Below, piece by piece: positions 37,910-49,400 of a stretch of DNA of 64,000 nt. Under the pieces are notes generated by a model. That model saw only the letters and a program-made list of their open reading frames with translations, did not search any database and was not told where the DNA came from. Source of the stretch: Strigamia acuminata. Taxonomy: Eukaryota > Arthropoda > Chilopoda > Geophilomorpha > Linotaeniidae. Every line of letters starts with the position of its first letter. The first letter of the stretch is position 1. Made by a program: the position numbers and the translations under genes. Where the stretch lies: contig OX442321.1 of assembly GCA_949358305.1 (NCBI GenBank), positions 7,651,605 to 7,715,604 on the forward strand, in the 5' to 3' direction.

Positions 37910-39044
37910 CAGTATCTACACTTGTAAATTATATTTCAATATTTTTCTACATAAAACATGTGAAACAAACAAAATAGCTTTGGATAAATCCATGCAAATT
38001 ATTGCTAAAATAAACAATATTTTCGTCCAATTTTCGTGCAAAATTGAAGTTTGGCGTCGAGTGTTGAGTCGTCGAGTGTTGTGAGGTGGAAAGCAGAAGT
38101 TTCATTCATTAAAGGGTTCTGAGCGAAATGAAAAAGGGATTCTGGCGGGAATATTGAATAGAAGCGGGGGAGGGAAAGATGTTCATCACATTCCAGAATA
38201 CTGACCACGGTCCACCCACCCTCCCCCTCTGAGGCAACAAAAGACTCCATGGACCTCTGAATCAGCTGATGTGGTCCTGTCACCCTGCTTTTGATAAGAA
38301 TCCTTATGGCGTCTCCTTATGGAGGGGGTGGGGTAGATGGGTGATTATGACCCAGCGTTCCCATTGTTGTCCATACCACAATAGACGCGTTCCAAACGCT
38401 GTGCCTCCCCCCCGCATCTTTTGTGTCCCTTGGCCACTGTATTGTGCTCTGGATTCCAACACTCAAATGAGTTTAGGGATTTTTTTAATGAATTTGCCCG
38501 AGTATCAATCTTTTTCTGCTCCATTCATTTATTGGGTAACATTTTGAGCATTTTCTTTCTTTGGCTTTGAGCCATTGTTTTGTTTTCTTTTGTTTTCTAT
38601 TGTGTTTATTATATTTTACGCTTTGGTTATGCTTAAAGTGTATTTTTGAAGTTTCAGCTGAAAGTGTTGAGTTGTTCGAGCTTTTGCAAGAACTTGTGGC
38701 ACTGTGTTTGAGATTTTGGCCGTTGGTGGCGCCACGTGATGGCTGAGGTGGTTTGTGGTCTTTGCCACTTGGTGTCGCACAGCACTGGAGGATTTTTCTG
38801 GAAAGATTCTTCAGGAATCGAGGAGGCTGGAGGAGCTTGGTGCAAAGTTGTTGTTCCATGAAGGAAAACTGTTGTTTGTTAAATGGGTGTATGTGGCTTT
38901 GACAATTGATCGCTCAGTTACGGTAATCTAAATTAATATCATTGAGGGGGTTTACCAATGACCATTCACACTGATTGCTTATGGATTTGCAAATCTGCAA
39001 ACCAAATAATATTTGCTGATTTGCAACGAGATTTGCAATAAAAT
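37910..39044. other. Noncoding DNA
   Basis: No exon was supported. GGTGGCGCCACGTG at 38725-38738 joins a CTCF-like core to an E-box. The last 60 bp lead gradually into the following minisatellite. Confidence 0.35.
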
Positions 39045-39860
39045 TTGATTGATTTGTAGCTGAAATCAATCAGCTGAGTTACATGATTTGCAATTGATTT
39101 AATAGATTTGCAGCTGATTTTGAGCTGATTTACTGAATTTTCAGCTGATTTTGAGCTGATTTACTGGATTTTCAGCTGATTTTGAGCTGATTTACTGGAT
39201 TTTGAGCTGATTTATTGGATTTTGAGCTGATTTACTGGATTTGCTTCTGGTTTACTGGATTTGCAACTGATTTACTGGATTTGCATCTGGTTTACTGGAT
39301 TTGCAACTGATTTACTGAATTTGCAGCTGATTTACTGGATTTGCAGCTGGTTTACTGGATTTGCAACTGATTTACTGGATTTGCAGCTGATTTACATGAT
39401 TTGCAATTGATTTAATGGATTTTTAGCTGATTCACTGGATTTGCAGCTGATTTGCAATTGATTTAATGGATTTGCAGCTGATTTACTGGATTTGCAGCTG
39501 ATTTGCAATTGATTTAATGGATTTGCAGCTGATTCACTGGATTTGCAGCTGATTTACTGGATTTGCAACTGATTTACTGGATTTTCAACTGGTTTAATGA
39601 ATTTGTAGCTGATTTACTGGATTTGTAGCTGATTTACTGGATTTGCAGCTGATTTACTGGCTTTGCAACTGATTTACTGGATTTGCAGCTGATTTACTGG
39701 CTTTGCAACTGATTTACTGGATTTGCAACTGATTTACTTGCAACTGATTTACTGGATTTGCAGCTGATTTACTGGATTTGCAGCTGATTTGCTGGATTTG
39801 CACCTGATTTACTGGATATGCAGCTGATTTAATGGATTTGTAGCTGATTTGCTGGTTTTG
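39045..39860. repeat. 20-bp minisatellite
   Basis: About forty head-to-tail copies of CTGATTTACTGGATTTGCAG, with variants in which GCAG becomes GCAA, TGAG or TTCA. Copies at the left edge are more diverged. CAGCTG (an E-box) is created at many unit junctions. Confidence 0.95.
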
Positions 39861-41234
39861 CAAATCACAAAGAGCATGTGAATCAGGGTTGCTTGACGAT
39901 CAGTCAAGCACTGGTGCCGCCATCTATCAGCAAATAGTCAAATTTCTCTCTGTACAACTTTTACTAATTCTTTCCCAAGAATAGGTTCTCGCAGGAGATT
40001 GGCCTCCTGATTTCTTATTAAAATTTTTTATGACCTCCCATGGATCTGCCAGTGAATATGTTAGCTTTATTTAAAAAACTATCCAGTACTAAAGAATGGT
40101 ATAACAGTTGTCAAAATGTGTTCGTATTAACTAAGATGATTGATCACAGAACTTCCCATCCGCCATTTTTGTGTGAATAATGTTGTTCCATACAAATGTG
40201 ATACAGGCAACATCTGCCTATATGACCATTTGTATTAATCCTCCCACGTATTATTATTAATGCACGCAAGAAATAATTTAAAACTACTTAAACCTTTTTG
40301 CACTTTGAGCTGATAATTTCTACTTGCATACAGGTAGAAATTATCAGCGTGAAGTGCAAAAAAGGTTAACCCTTTTGCACCTCAAGCAACTATTATTTTA
40401 AGTGCCTGTTATTAAGTTGTCATCATTTATGTTGGAGTTGAACCTTGAATGAAATTTTAAACATCACACATTCACAGTTGGACCGTATTACTCTGATTTA
40501 AGCGGCATGTCACCATAAATGAAATTACCAACTTTTGGAAATTTCACTTACAATTGCTGCTAAATTACCGGTAAAAATGGCGGTATAAACTGGGTTTACC
40601 AGCAGTCTGGTCAAACCCATGATATTGCGGGTTTGTGCACTTTGTACACTTTGTATGTACATCAAAGTTGGCATAGCGCAACAACCGCAAGAACTAGGTG
40701 TCTAAACTTTTGGAAACTGTCAGGAAACCACGTTAGAAACCCTCAAACCAAGTTTGGGCCACTCAAAGCCTGCCACTTAAAGCAGGGTAATACGGTACAT
40801 GTTGTGCTACCTTTTCTTTCGACCAGAAACATGAATTAATCAAAATGTTGGGAATTACAAAAAGCTTTAGGGAATGGACTGAACCCTTTGAGTCTGAGAT
40901 AATTCCCTTGTGAGCAAAAAGTGATGCTTTTACATATCAATATTCATTTTAAACCAAAGCATTGTTCTCGGAAAATAGACACTTCCATTTAAATATGTTC
41001 ATTTTAAGTACATTTGAATGCATTGTAATAGGCGTCATACTGCCATTACTTAATGAAAAGATACGATGACAGAAAAAGTTTGAAAGGAGATTTGTTTGCT
41101 CATCAAAAATAAGCTTTTTTGTCTTTAACTTAAAGTTCATGAACTTTGTTCACTTGATAATTGTACACAAACAGCATTTGTAGGATATCATTTTTACCCT
41201 GGATAAATGAAGGCCATTTTAAGATATGTATAAT
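39861..41234. other. Noncoding DNA with a long hairpin
   Basis: Apart from the hairpin listed separately and a CCGCCATCTATCAGC motif near 39917, no exon or repeat was supported. Confidence 0.35.
40291..40367. repeat. Near-perfect 33-bp palindromic hairpin
   Basis: Left arm 40291-40323 (AACCTTTTTGCACTT then GCTGATAATTTCTAC) and right arm 40334-40367 (GTAGAAATTATCAGC then AAGTGCAAAAAAGGTT) pair almost fully around a 10-base loop. A third, partial copy AACCCTTTTGCAC follows directly. It may be a microRNA-like precursor or a tiny foldback transposon; sequence alone cannot decide. Confidence 0.75.
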
Positions 41235-41362
41235 CAGGGCTGGACTGGGTACAAATTTAGTACCGGGAAATCTGGATGGGCCGGGCCACGGTGGGCCAGG
41301 GACGGGCCACGGGACAGGTCACCGGGAAATTCCCGGTAGCCCGCCGGGCCAGTCCAGCACTG
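41235..41362. mobile_element. hAT-like MITE, GGGCC-rich
   Basis: The ends CAGGGCTGGACTGG and CCAGTCCAGCACTG are inverted repeats of the CAGnGCTGGACTGG type known from hAT-derived MITEs. The 128 bp interior is rich in GGGCCA/GGGCCG words. Flanks (TGTATAAT and TATGTAAT) are only a poor 8-bp duplication, so it is an older copy. Confidence 0.7.
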
Positions 41363-41573
41363 TATGTAATTTTAAATTCAATATTGCTTGTGAAAGATAA
41401 TGGATTTAGATGTTCACATGAGCATCCCAGATGGCATATTTTGAGAACTACAAGTATGTGAATATCCATACAGATTATAGTCTTGATCTTGTTGAGGATA
41501 TGGTTTAAGTGTCCAGGAATATCAGCCCATCGGCTCATTTGTTGTAATGAAAAAGTTGTGCAAGTCAAAAAGT

Positions 41574-41671
41574 ATCACTGTAAAAACTCAATGTGCCAAG
41601 GATGAAGTGGGTCGTGAGAGATTGCCTTTCTAAAAAGTGTGTCGTAATGTTAAAAAGTTTGAAAACCCCAG
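41574..41671 (+). mobile_element. 3' end fragment of a hAT transposon
   Basis: GTGGGTCGTGAG and the terminal TTAAAAAGTTTGAAAACCCC followed by AG match the right end typical of hAT/Charlie-like elements. No transposase exon was found next to it. Confidence 0.5.
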
Positions 41672-42161
41672 ATCTAAACAATCAATATTCAATTTTTGGA
41701 ATCACCTGTCACATCACCACACAAATCCTCCTCGTAGTCATTGATGAGCAAATACATTTGTTTCAAATAAATGTGTTTGCTGATTGTTTACTTTATCAAG
41801 AAAGACAAAAAAAACCGTGTAATTAGTGGTGATTGTGATCTCATAATAATTTGAAACAAAAGAGTCCTTTCCATCAATTGCATAGAATCAAATGTTGAAT
41901 TGATAGTGGATAATTATTCTTAAAACAACTTCTAGCAATTCTCCACAAATTCAATAGATGGCGCCACCAACTGCAGTTCCGTGAAAGCCACCTCAAGTGC
42001 ATTTCCATGGTTACCAACCACAGCTCTAAGACTTTACCGCGACCTGGTGTCAAATTAGTGCTGAAGTGGAGAGCACCTTCAGCTTTACCAGGGCTTCAAG
42101 CCCTCGCTTTAAGCAGAGCTATAGTGGAGGATATACTTGTACAATGATATACACCGCACAC

Positions 42162-42270
42162 CAGGAGTTCTCAAACTTTTTAACATTACAGCACACTTTT
42201 TTGAAAGACAATCTATCGTCGCCAAATTCATCCCAGCACATTGAATTTTTGTAGTGATACTTATTGATAG
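42162..42270 (+). mobile_element. 5' end fragment of a hAT transposon
   Basis: CAGGAGTTCTCAAACTTTTT followed by AACATTACAGCACAC is the left-end signature of hAT elements. It is cut off by the insertion at 42290. A GCGCCCCACCAAAAATCGG stretch near 42637 may belong to the same element on the far side of that insertion. Confidence 0.5.
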
Positions 42271-42289
42271 CCAGAAAAAGTCATCTCAT

Positions 42290-42533
42290 GGGGGCGCACA
42301 TCTAGCGCGACACAATTTACCGCGACAACAATGTACCGCAACAAGCCGGCTCAAAAAAATTGTTTTTTATCAAAAAACCAGTAAGGTTAGGTTCGCGGGG
42401 GTCAAGGGGGGGCTGCGCCCCCTCCTTGTTACCCCTTCTTAGGAATTAAACCTAAAATATACCTAGTCGCAGTTTCCAAGTCGCGGTAGATTCGTGTCGT
42501 GGTTGATTTTTTTCGCGCTAGATGACATGCGCC
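42290..42533. mobile_element. Short relative of the 36.3-kb foldback element
   Basis: It is flanked by the 8-bp direct repeat CATCTCAT (42282-42289 and 42534-42541). The ends GGGGGCGCACATCTAGCGCG and the complement of CGCGCTAGATGACATGCGCC are inverted repeats of the same family as the element at 36348, and TTTACCGCGAC words recur inside. It appears to have inserted into an older hAT copy. Confidence 0.85.
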
Positions 42534-43080
42534 CATCTCATAACTCTTTATGTCCAGTTTATTCATTTATTTTCACAACCCTGACGTGTTGTTAAACCTT
42601 CTGACAAGTTAGAAATATAGAACAACATTGCTATTGCGCCCCACCAAAAATCGGCTCGCTGTACACTTCAGCTTTACGTGGTATATCTTTGGCTTTTCTT
42701 ACGACTACAGCACATTATCGCCAAACAAGTTATAATATGTCAATCATGCCTTTGCTAACACCCTGTTCTCAATCGGTTTTTTTATGAGTCGGAAATAAAA
42801 TTTATTTAGAATTTTCCCACCATACTCTAGGGGACGTCAATTTCACATTCAAGTCCTATGCAAGTCCACATCCACTAGTGAGGTCTCTTGAATATCTAAT
42901 TTATATCAATAAAGCAGAATCCAGATCTGGGTGTCCACAGAACTTCACTTAAGGTTCACATTTAGACAGCATTCCAAATCCAGATCTGCTGAATATTCAT
43001 ATGAAATCTACCTCTGGACAAACCCACCAGTAGACATCCCAGAAAGACCTCTTGCAGTTCTTTGGATGGCGACACCTACA

Positions 43081-43373
43081 GTTCGTGCCCGGTATCTTGA
43101 TCTTAAATTCATACTGCGCAGTCCACTGCACGCAGTTGATTTCCTAATTCCAGTCGTTACTTATCAATGTTAAGCCTAACACTAAATCTAATAATGCTAA
43201 AATAAAGAAAATAAACAACAATAAACTCATTAACAAAAGCAATCCCCAACATGCTACAAAATATTGTTGTTTATTTTCTTTGTGTGCAGTAAGCTTGACA
43301 ATTCGCTGCGTTAAATGCATGCGCAGAATGTGACGCGCAGTTTAAATTCAGCGTCAAGATACCGGGCACAAAC
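43081..43373. mobile_element. Inverted-repeat element, GTGCCCGGTATCTTGA ends
   Basis: GTTCGTGCCCGGTATCTTGA on the left and TCAAGATACCGGGCACAAAC on the right are inverted repeats; similarity continues for about 45 bp through AAATTnAnACTGCGC. The 293 bp unit has no coding capacity, and no target duplication was found. Confidence 0.7.
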
Positions 43374-43395
43374 CATAGTCTGCATCCACAATATT

Positions 43396-43539
43396 AGTAG
43401 CTGCATTCAAAAATTAAAATAACAATTTTAGTTTAAGAGTATTTTAAGTTTTAACATGGGTTTAAACAGGAAATGATCTCATTTTTGGTTTAAAATTGAA
43501 GTAAAACACAAAATATTTTAGTTTTTGAATGCAGCTACT
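43396..43539. mobile_element. TIR element family B, intact copy
   Basis: AGTAGCTGCATTCAAAAATT and its complement AGTTTTTGAATGCAGCTACT bound a 144 bp AT-rich unit. A degenerate relative lies at 34885-35079. No clear target duplication is visible. Confidence 0.75.
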
Positions 43540-46240
43540 GTTTGTTCTTTTACCCTGTTTTTTAAGCTCGTGTACATTCTAAGTTCTTATGCATGTTAGC
43601 TCTTGTGCATTCCCCATTTAGATCTTCCTGGGAAGGATGGAAGTATCTCGACGTTTCGGTGCAGAATTTTATTTGCAACCTTGACAAACTTCTAGATGCT
43701 GCCGCCGCATAAAAGTGGCGCTGCCTACTGGCGCAAGCACTAGAGGAAAATCACCAGGCATCAATGTGGTGGCGCCACCGCGTGTCAAAACCTACAACTT
43801 AAAAACATTACCAAAGAATCCAAACAAATTTATCACTCAACAATCACTGGAGAAAACTTTCTTTTATTTAAATTTCAAATTGAAATTTGATTTTCACAGA
43901 CGCACGCGCTCATATTCCCTTGCTCGAACGCAGCCCACAAAATGAAGAGCTAAACCACCTTTGATTTATTAACTCAAGCGTGTGTTGTATACGGCATTAT
44001 GACGTCACCAAGCGGTGCCTATTTAGTCGAAAAATTGACAAACTCTCACGGGCGCACCTCAGCAGGAATCTCAGAGAGGGGGTTTCCCAGCGTCCCACCA
44101 GGGGTCTAATCCGCTCCTCTTCCAGGTGAGTGGTCCGACCAGGTGTTTTAGAACCCCCTTCCCTCGGGTCTCCATGACGACGCATTTGCCGCGTTCCTGT
44201 GCCGAGGAATGCGAGGTGACCACATGTGGCGCGTGAGAATTTTTTCTAAGTTTCCTGTGGGTGGGGTCAGTCAGCTGGGCCAGGTGGGCGCGTTTCCGTG
44301 CACTTGCATGTCGGCCAAATAAGCCACGTGCAAATTGGCCAAAAAATTAAACAAAAAAAATTTCCCACATTATTTTTTCCATTTATTCTCTATTTAGTCC
44401 AAAAAATATAAAATCAACAATAAAATTAACAATCAATCAAGACTAATTAAAAAATGATAATGATTATAATATTTATTTATTTTTAAAAAATAAAAAAAAA
44501 AAAAAATTCTCCATGACCTTTCACCTGGTCGTTGCTTCCCCAGGTGAACGTAATGTGACTTAGGGCGGGGTCATCCAGGTGGCCCATGGGAACAGGACGC
44601 TGTCCCCTCTCTGTCCTCGTTACAGGGTCATTTCAGGGTCACGCTAAACGTTGGTATTCCAACCGAGAAAAGTTCCCCAAAAAAAAAAAAAAAATCTCTA
44701 AAATATATTTTCCCAAAATGTCTTCCGATCCGCATTGAAAGAAAAAGGAAAAAACCTCGAATTATAACTCTCGAATTTTTCCTTCTCTAGTGGGAAGTTG
44801 GATGTTATCAGTGACCGAGATTAATATCACAAGGGGTGGAAAAAAAAGCCAGAAAAACCTTTACACGTGTAAAAAAAAAAAAAAAATAACAACTACAAAA
44901 GGATGCAAACAACAAACAGACAGACACGCAACATCGAACACGAAAATTCATTATGAAACTCCGAGCGAAAAGCAAACACATTTATTCAATATTCGCGTTA
45001 TCACTCCAAATACCCCCACACACAACAAACATTAAGAAAGTAAAGAAACTCGATCCCAATCAGTTGTTTACACGAAAACACGGCCAGATAAGCGTTTTAT
45101 CACTTCCAAATTTATTTTTCCACTTAACCAAACTCTGGAACAAGAAATATTAGCAAGTCCGGTCTGGGGGTCGGTTAAGTTAGACAGGGGGATGAATGAT
45201 GCCCCTTCGGGTGCCTTCGGTGTCTTCAACTTGCAAAGAGGAGACGCGAGGGGGTCGCCGAATGTGTCGGAGCGCGGGAAAGGGTCCCATGGAGAAGCCG
45301 GTTGGACCAGAGGTGCCCAAGGGGTCGCTGTGGGGGGAAAAAGGAGCGAGCCAACGACACAAGAATTCACACCTGGCCACAATGCGGCGCTGCAGGGGGA
45401 GGAGATGAACAAGAAGCAGCAAAGACGGATGAGCAAACCTCTTCCATTTCCCCCCTCCGCTCCTAGGTGGGGACGAGGGGGTTAAACTCGCACGACGGAC
45501 GCATCGCATCTTTGAGTGATGTCAGTTAGTTGCTCATGCAGCGACTCGCATTTTTTCGGGGGATTAAAAGTTGCGCATTCGCGACGATCGATGGCGCTCG
45601 CAGTCCGCGCGCTCCTCGACTCGAGTGCGCGTGCGTAGGTGTGATTTGTGGCGGCGATGTCGGCCCCCGATGTTCAACACTCGCGCCAAATGTGTTTACA
45701 ATGGCCGGTGTTTGGAGATTGTAGCAATGTTTTCGAAACGTTCTTCTACGTTTTCGTTTTATCGCAACTTCCATGGAGGAAAGTGATTCGGGTTATTGAT
45801 CCCGTTATTTTTTTTCCGTTTTCTATCGAAACAATCGCGTTTTGGTCGTGCAACTTCCTCCTACGAACCCTCGCCAAACCGAAATAGCAGAAAAATTAAA
45901 AATTAAATTTTCACATATTTTTTTTTTTATTTAGAAAAAAAAAAAAAGAAAAAATATATTTTTCCTGTTTCCTACAACGCGTTATGTAAAGCGAAAAGCC
46001 ATTCATTCGAGTGCATGGAAAGTGGATTTTTTTTCCCCTTTTTTCTTTCTGCGAGTTGTAAACACCTTTTTCCCTTTTCGGGGCTGTTTTGTCACAGGAC
46101 AATGGCGGCCATTTCTTATCAAGAATTAACAAGGAGAAGAAAAGAGGCGACTCACACAGGAGAGCAGAGCTGCAGAAAAGACCTCTCTCGCTTTCTCTGT
46201 ATGATTGTCATACTTTTATAACGGGCGCCATTGTGCACAA
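43540..46240. other. Noncoding DNA with an E-box cluster
   Basis: No exon was supported. CAGGTG/CACCTG occurs six times between 44123 and 44581. TGGTGGCGCCACCG lies at 43767-43780. A-rich tracts are at 44485-44507, 44679-44694 and 44870-44886. Confidence 0.35.
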
Positions 46241-46244
46241 TTCG

Positions 46245-46297
46245 CCAATAGAAACCAGGGCAAATATATAAAAGGCCGAGCACACACCCGCGCCAAA
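46245..46297 (+). promoter_or_regulatory. CCAAT-TATA core promoter candidate
   Basis: CCAAT at 46245-46249 and TATATAAAAGG at 46265-46275 stand in conventional order, placing a start near 46296. GGGCGCCATTGTG lies just upstream. About 150 bp downstream CAG|GTATAC near 46447 could end a first, noncoding exon. No transcript is visible, so the product is unknown. Confidence 0.45.
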
Positions 46298-46449
46298 CAC
46301 CATCCAACTGCACACCATCGACACATCGTCCTTCTCCGGATTTTCCACCGCGTTTTACACATTTATCCATTTTTTGCCTCCGTGTTCGTCCCGACGCTTT
46401 GCCAGTTTCCGCTCCGGATTTTTAACCCTTTCGCCATTCAATTCAGGTA

Positions 46450-49400
46450 TACTCCACTCCTCACGACGCCATATTGTTTTTTTCCACTCTCTCATTTTTT
46501 TCCGTGCGTGCCGTTCTTCCGGAAGCCGTTTTTGGATATATTTCAAACCCGTGTCGGTTCCGTGACGCTTTCCTCGCCGTTTTGATGAGTATACACACGT
46601 TGTTTCGGTTTAATTCTGCATCGATTCACGTTATTTTCCCTTATTAATTCGCTGCAAATCGGAGCAAGACGTCGCAAGAAGAGCTGCTCACTCACGATAC
46701 GCACGCGCGAAACAATCACCAGGTAGAAGCAACGGGGGATGCCATTATCGCACTTGCAGCCCATGCTAAAGGATTAAGCACTAAAGCCGCTTAGCAACTA
46801 ATACCGAGCTCAATAACACCCACACCCATATCCACATCTCCTCCCCTGCTCAATCTCGCATTGCCCCACCCCCACCCCACCCAAAACTCACGTCCGATGC
46901 ATCTTGCTGATAAAAACCTCCCAATCACTTCTCATTTCCCAACGAGAGAGAGCGAGAGACGCAACTCCAAATTAATTCATCTGTTTCACTCTCGCAACCA
47001 ACTCACCTTGAGAACCCTCCCTTCCACCCACCCACCCACCCACCATCGCTCGTTCCCTCTTTCTCTTTCTCGTGGAACCCGCTACTGCCTTTTGTTGGTC
47101 CCAGGTGCAGGGAGGACGACAAAGGGGCCTCCAACGACACCTGGTCCAGGCGTCCCTGCGACACCCCCCGCCTCCCCCACCAAACTGCCTGCAGCTGATG
47201 GTTTATGACCCCCTCGCTAGATATGCGTCGACCCGTTTCCCAAAGGAACCCCTCTCTTTAAGTCTGACCCCACCCACAGTTGGAGAAACCCGCCAATCGC
47301 GGGGAACGTGGCATTATGGGAGTGGTTTTCTCCGGATTTTTTGGTTTTTAATTGATTTTGTTGTTTTTCGTCCCACTTTTCGTCGCGGGGGTAGGGAGGA
47401 GAGGACGGGGAGGGATGGGAAGATGGCGGTGAAGGGGGTGGCGAAGGGGTGGTGGGGGTTGATGGGGGCATTAATCATACTTCTCAGTTGGACTGTCGGA
47501 TAATACATCATCAGCATCCTGATGGGTGCGCGAGCAGAAATTAAAATCGCATTCATCAGCAGGAAAAAGATGAATCATCAAATTAAAACGCGGGAGAAAG
47601 TCAAGATGGCGGAAAAAATGGGCAAAAGTCGCCAAAAATCGGCAAAAATCGGCAAAAATCAAAATGGTTGTCACTATGTCAGTCAATAACCGAAAATGTT
47701 TGTTTTTCTTTCTCTTCGTTGCCTCTCGGTTTCATTTACTCGCAGTATCGAATTGAGTCAAAACAAACAAACAAACAAACAAACGAGTGACCTGTCAATC
47801 AATAACATTGGGAATTAATAAAAGGTGAAGTGGGCGCTTGAAAACGAATGAAAAAAGGAAACAAAAAATGTTTAAACTTTTGTTTTTTTAAAGATCGAGA
47901 AAGAAAAAGAGAAAATCAATTGAAGTAAACATAAACAAAGAAAAACCAAAATGGCCATTAGCCCTTAAGAATCCTGTATCACCAGTTCCACTTGAATGTC
48001 TTTTCTGTTTGTAAGAACGCATGCGCCTCGAGCGCATCTACCCAACCCCAAAGGCGTGGGCGTGGCCACGTGCTCAAACAAAGCTCAAGATTGGCCCCCA
48101 ATAGCAAAACCTCGCCACAACGAAATGTGACGAATCAATCAAATCTCACTTTTGTTTCCACTTTTTTTCTTTCCGTTTTCCTCTTCCAAAAATTTCCAAA
48201 AATAAAAAAATAAAAAATAAATAAAAAATAAATATATAAAATAAAAAAAAGTTTTGGGGAATAAAAGTCGACATCTATATTAATGGCGATTAAAATATGG
48301 AGAGCGAAAAAAGGACTGAGTCATCCCGCATCCCCACACGATAGGATCGCCCACTTCCGCTTTTATCACACTCCCTGTCAACGGCAGAATCCTCCGCCCC
48401 CCGCATCCCCGTCTGCGGAATCCCCTACTGTCAATCAAACTTCTTCTCTCTCTCGCTCTCCATCCTTCGACTCCATCCTTATCATCAAAGGGTTAAAATG
48501 GAATTGGAGAAAACAAAATGGCAGAAAAAATAAAAAAAAAATAAACAGAAATTTATTTAAAATAATAAATAAAAGATTTGAAATCAAAAATTTACTATTT
48601 TTTGGCATAAAAAAAAAAAATAAAATCGGCCATTTTAAACGCGCAAAAACCAAAATGGCGTCCATTTCAAGATTATTTTTTTTCTAGAATACAAAAATAA
48701 ATAAATATTTTTTTTTTATGTTTGTCCAAAACGGAAATTCATCCCCGAGAGGAGCCATGATGGATGTATGGGGGGGGTGGCGAGGGGTGTGCATGTGGAG
48801 GCGTCAACGCGCGCGTTCTTCCATTAGCCATGGCGGAGAAACGCCTGGGGCCATGAATTGATGGCGGGAATAATGGCGGGGAGGGGGCGCCAATTTACCC
48901 ATGGACCATCGAGTCCGCGACTCCGCCCTGGCCCCGAGCACAACCGCATGACCTTTGATGACGTCATTTCCATTTGACTTTATAATCAAATCGCTAATCG
49001 CTTCCCCCCAACCACCCACCCACCCCCATTTCCCATCAATATTTTTTAATGCCTCCATTCCACTTTCTAATTGCTCTTCTTCGCTCTTTAATATCCAAAA
49101 TAAAAAAAAATTACTAAAATTCCTAATATTTTATATTAAAAAAAAAAATTTCAGAACAAAATTTATAAAAAAAAAAAAGAAAAATCCTCCATTTTGTGTT
49201 TTATCAATTTCTCTTTATTTTTTCCTTTTTTTCTTGTTTTTAAACCGAAAAAGCGAGAGAGAGAGAAAAAGAGGAAAGAGAATTTCACGAGAATTGACGA
49301 GAAGGGTGGGTGGATAACCAGGAAGCAAGGTTGGGGAGTGGGGGGGACGCGTTGCTCGCTGGCGACACCCAATCAGGTTTTTTAACGGCGCTCCCGACGT

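Noticed and set aside
45180-45509. Overlapping open frames of about 100 codons in GC-richer DNA
   Set aside because: Open on both strands because of low stop-codon density; peptides are Gly/Pro/Arg-rich without motif.
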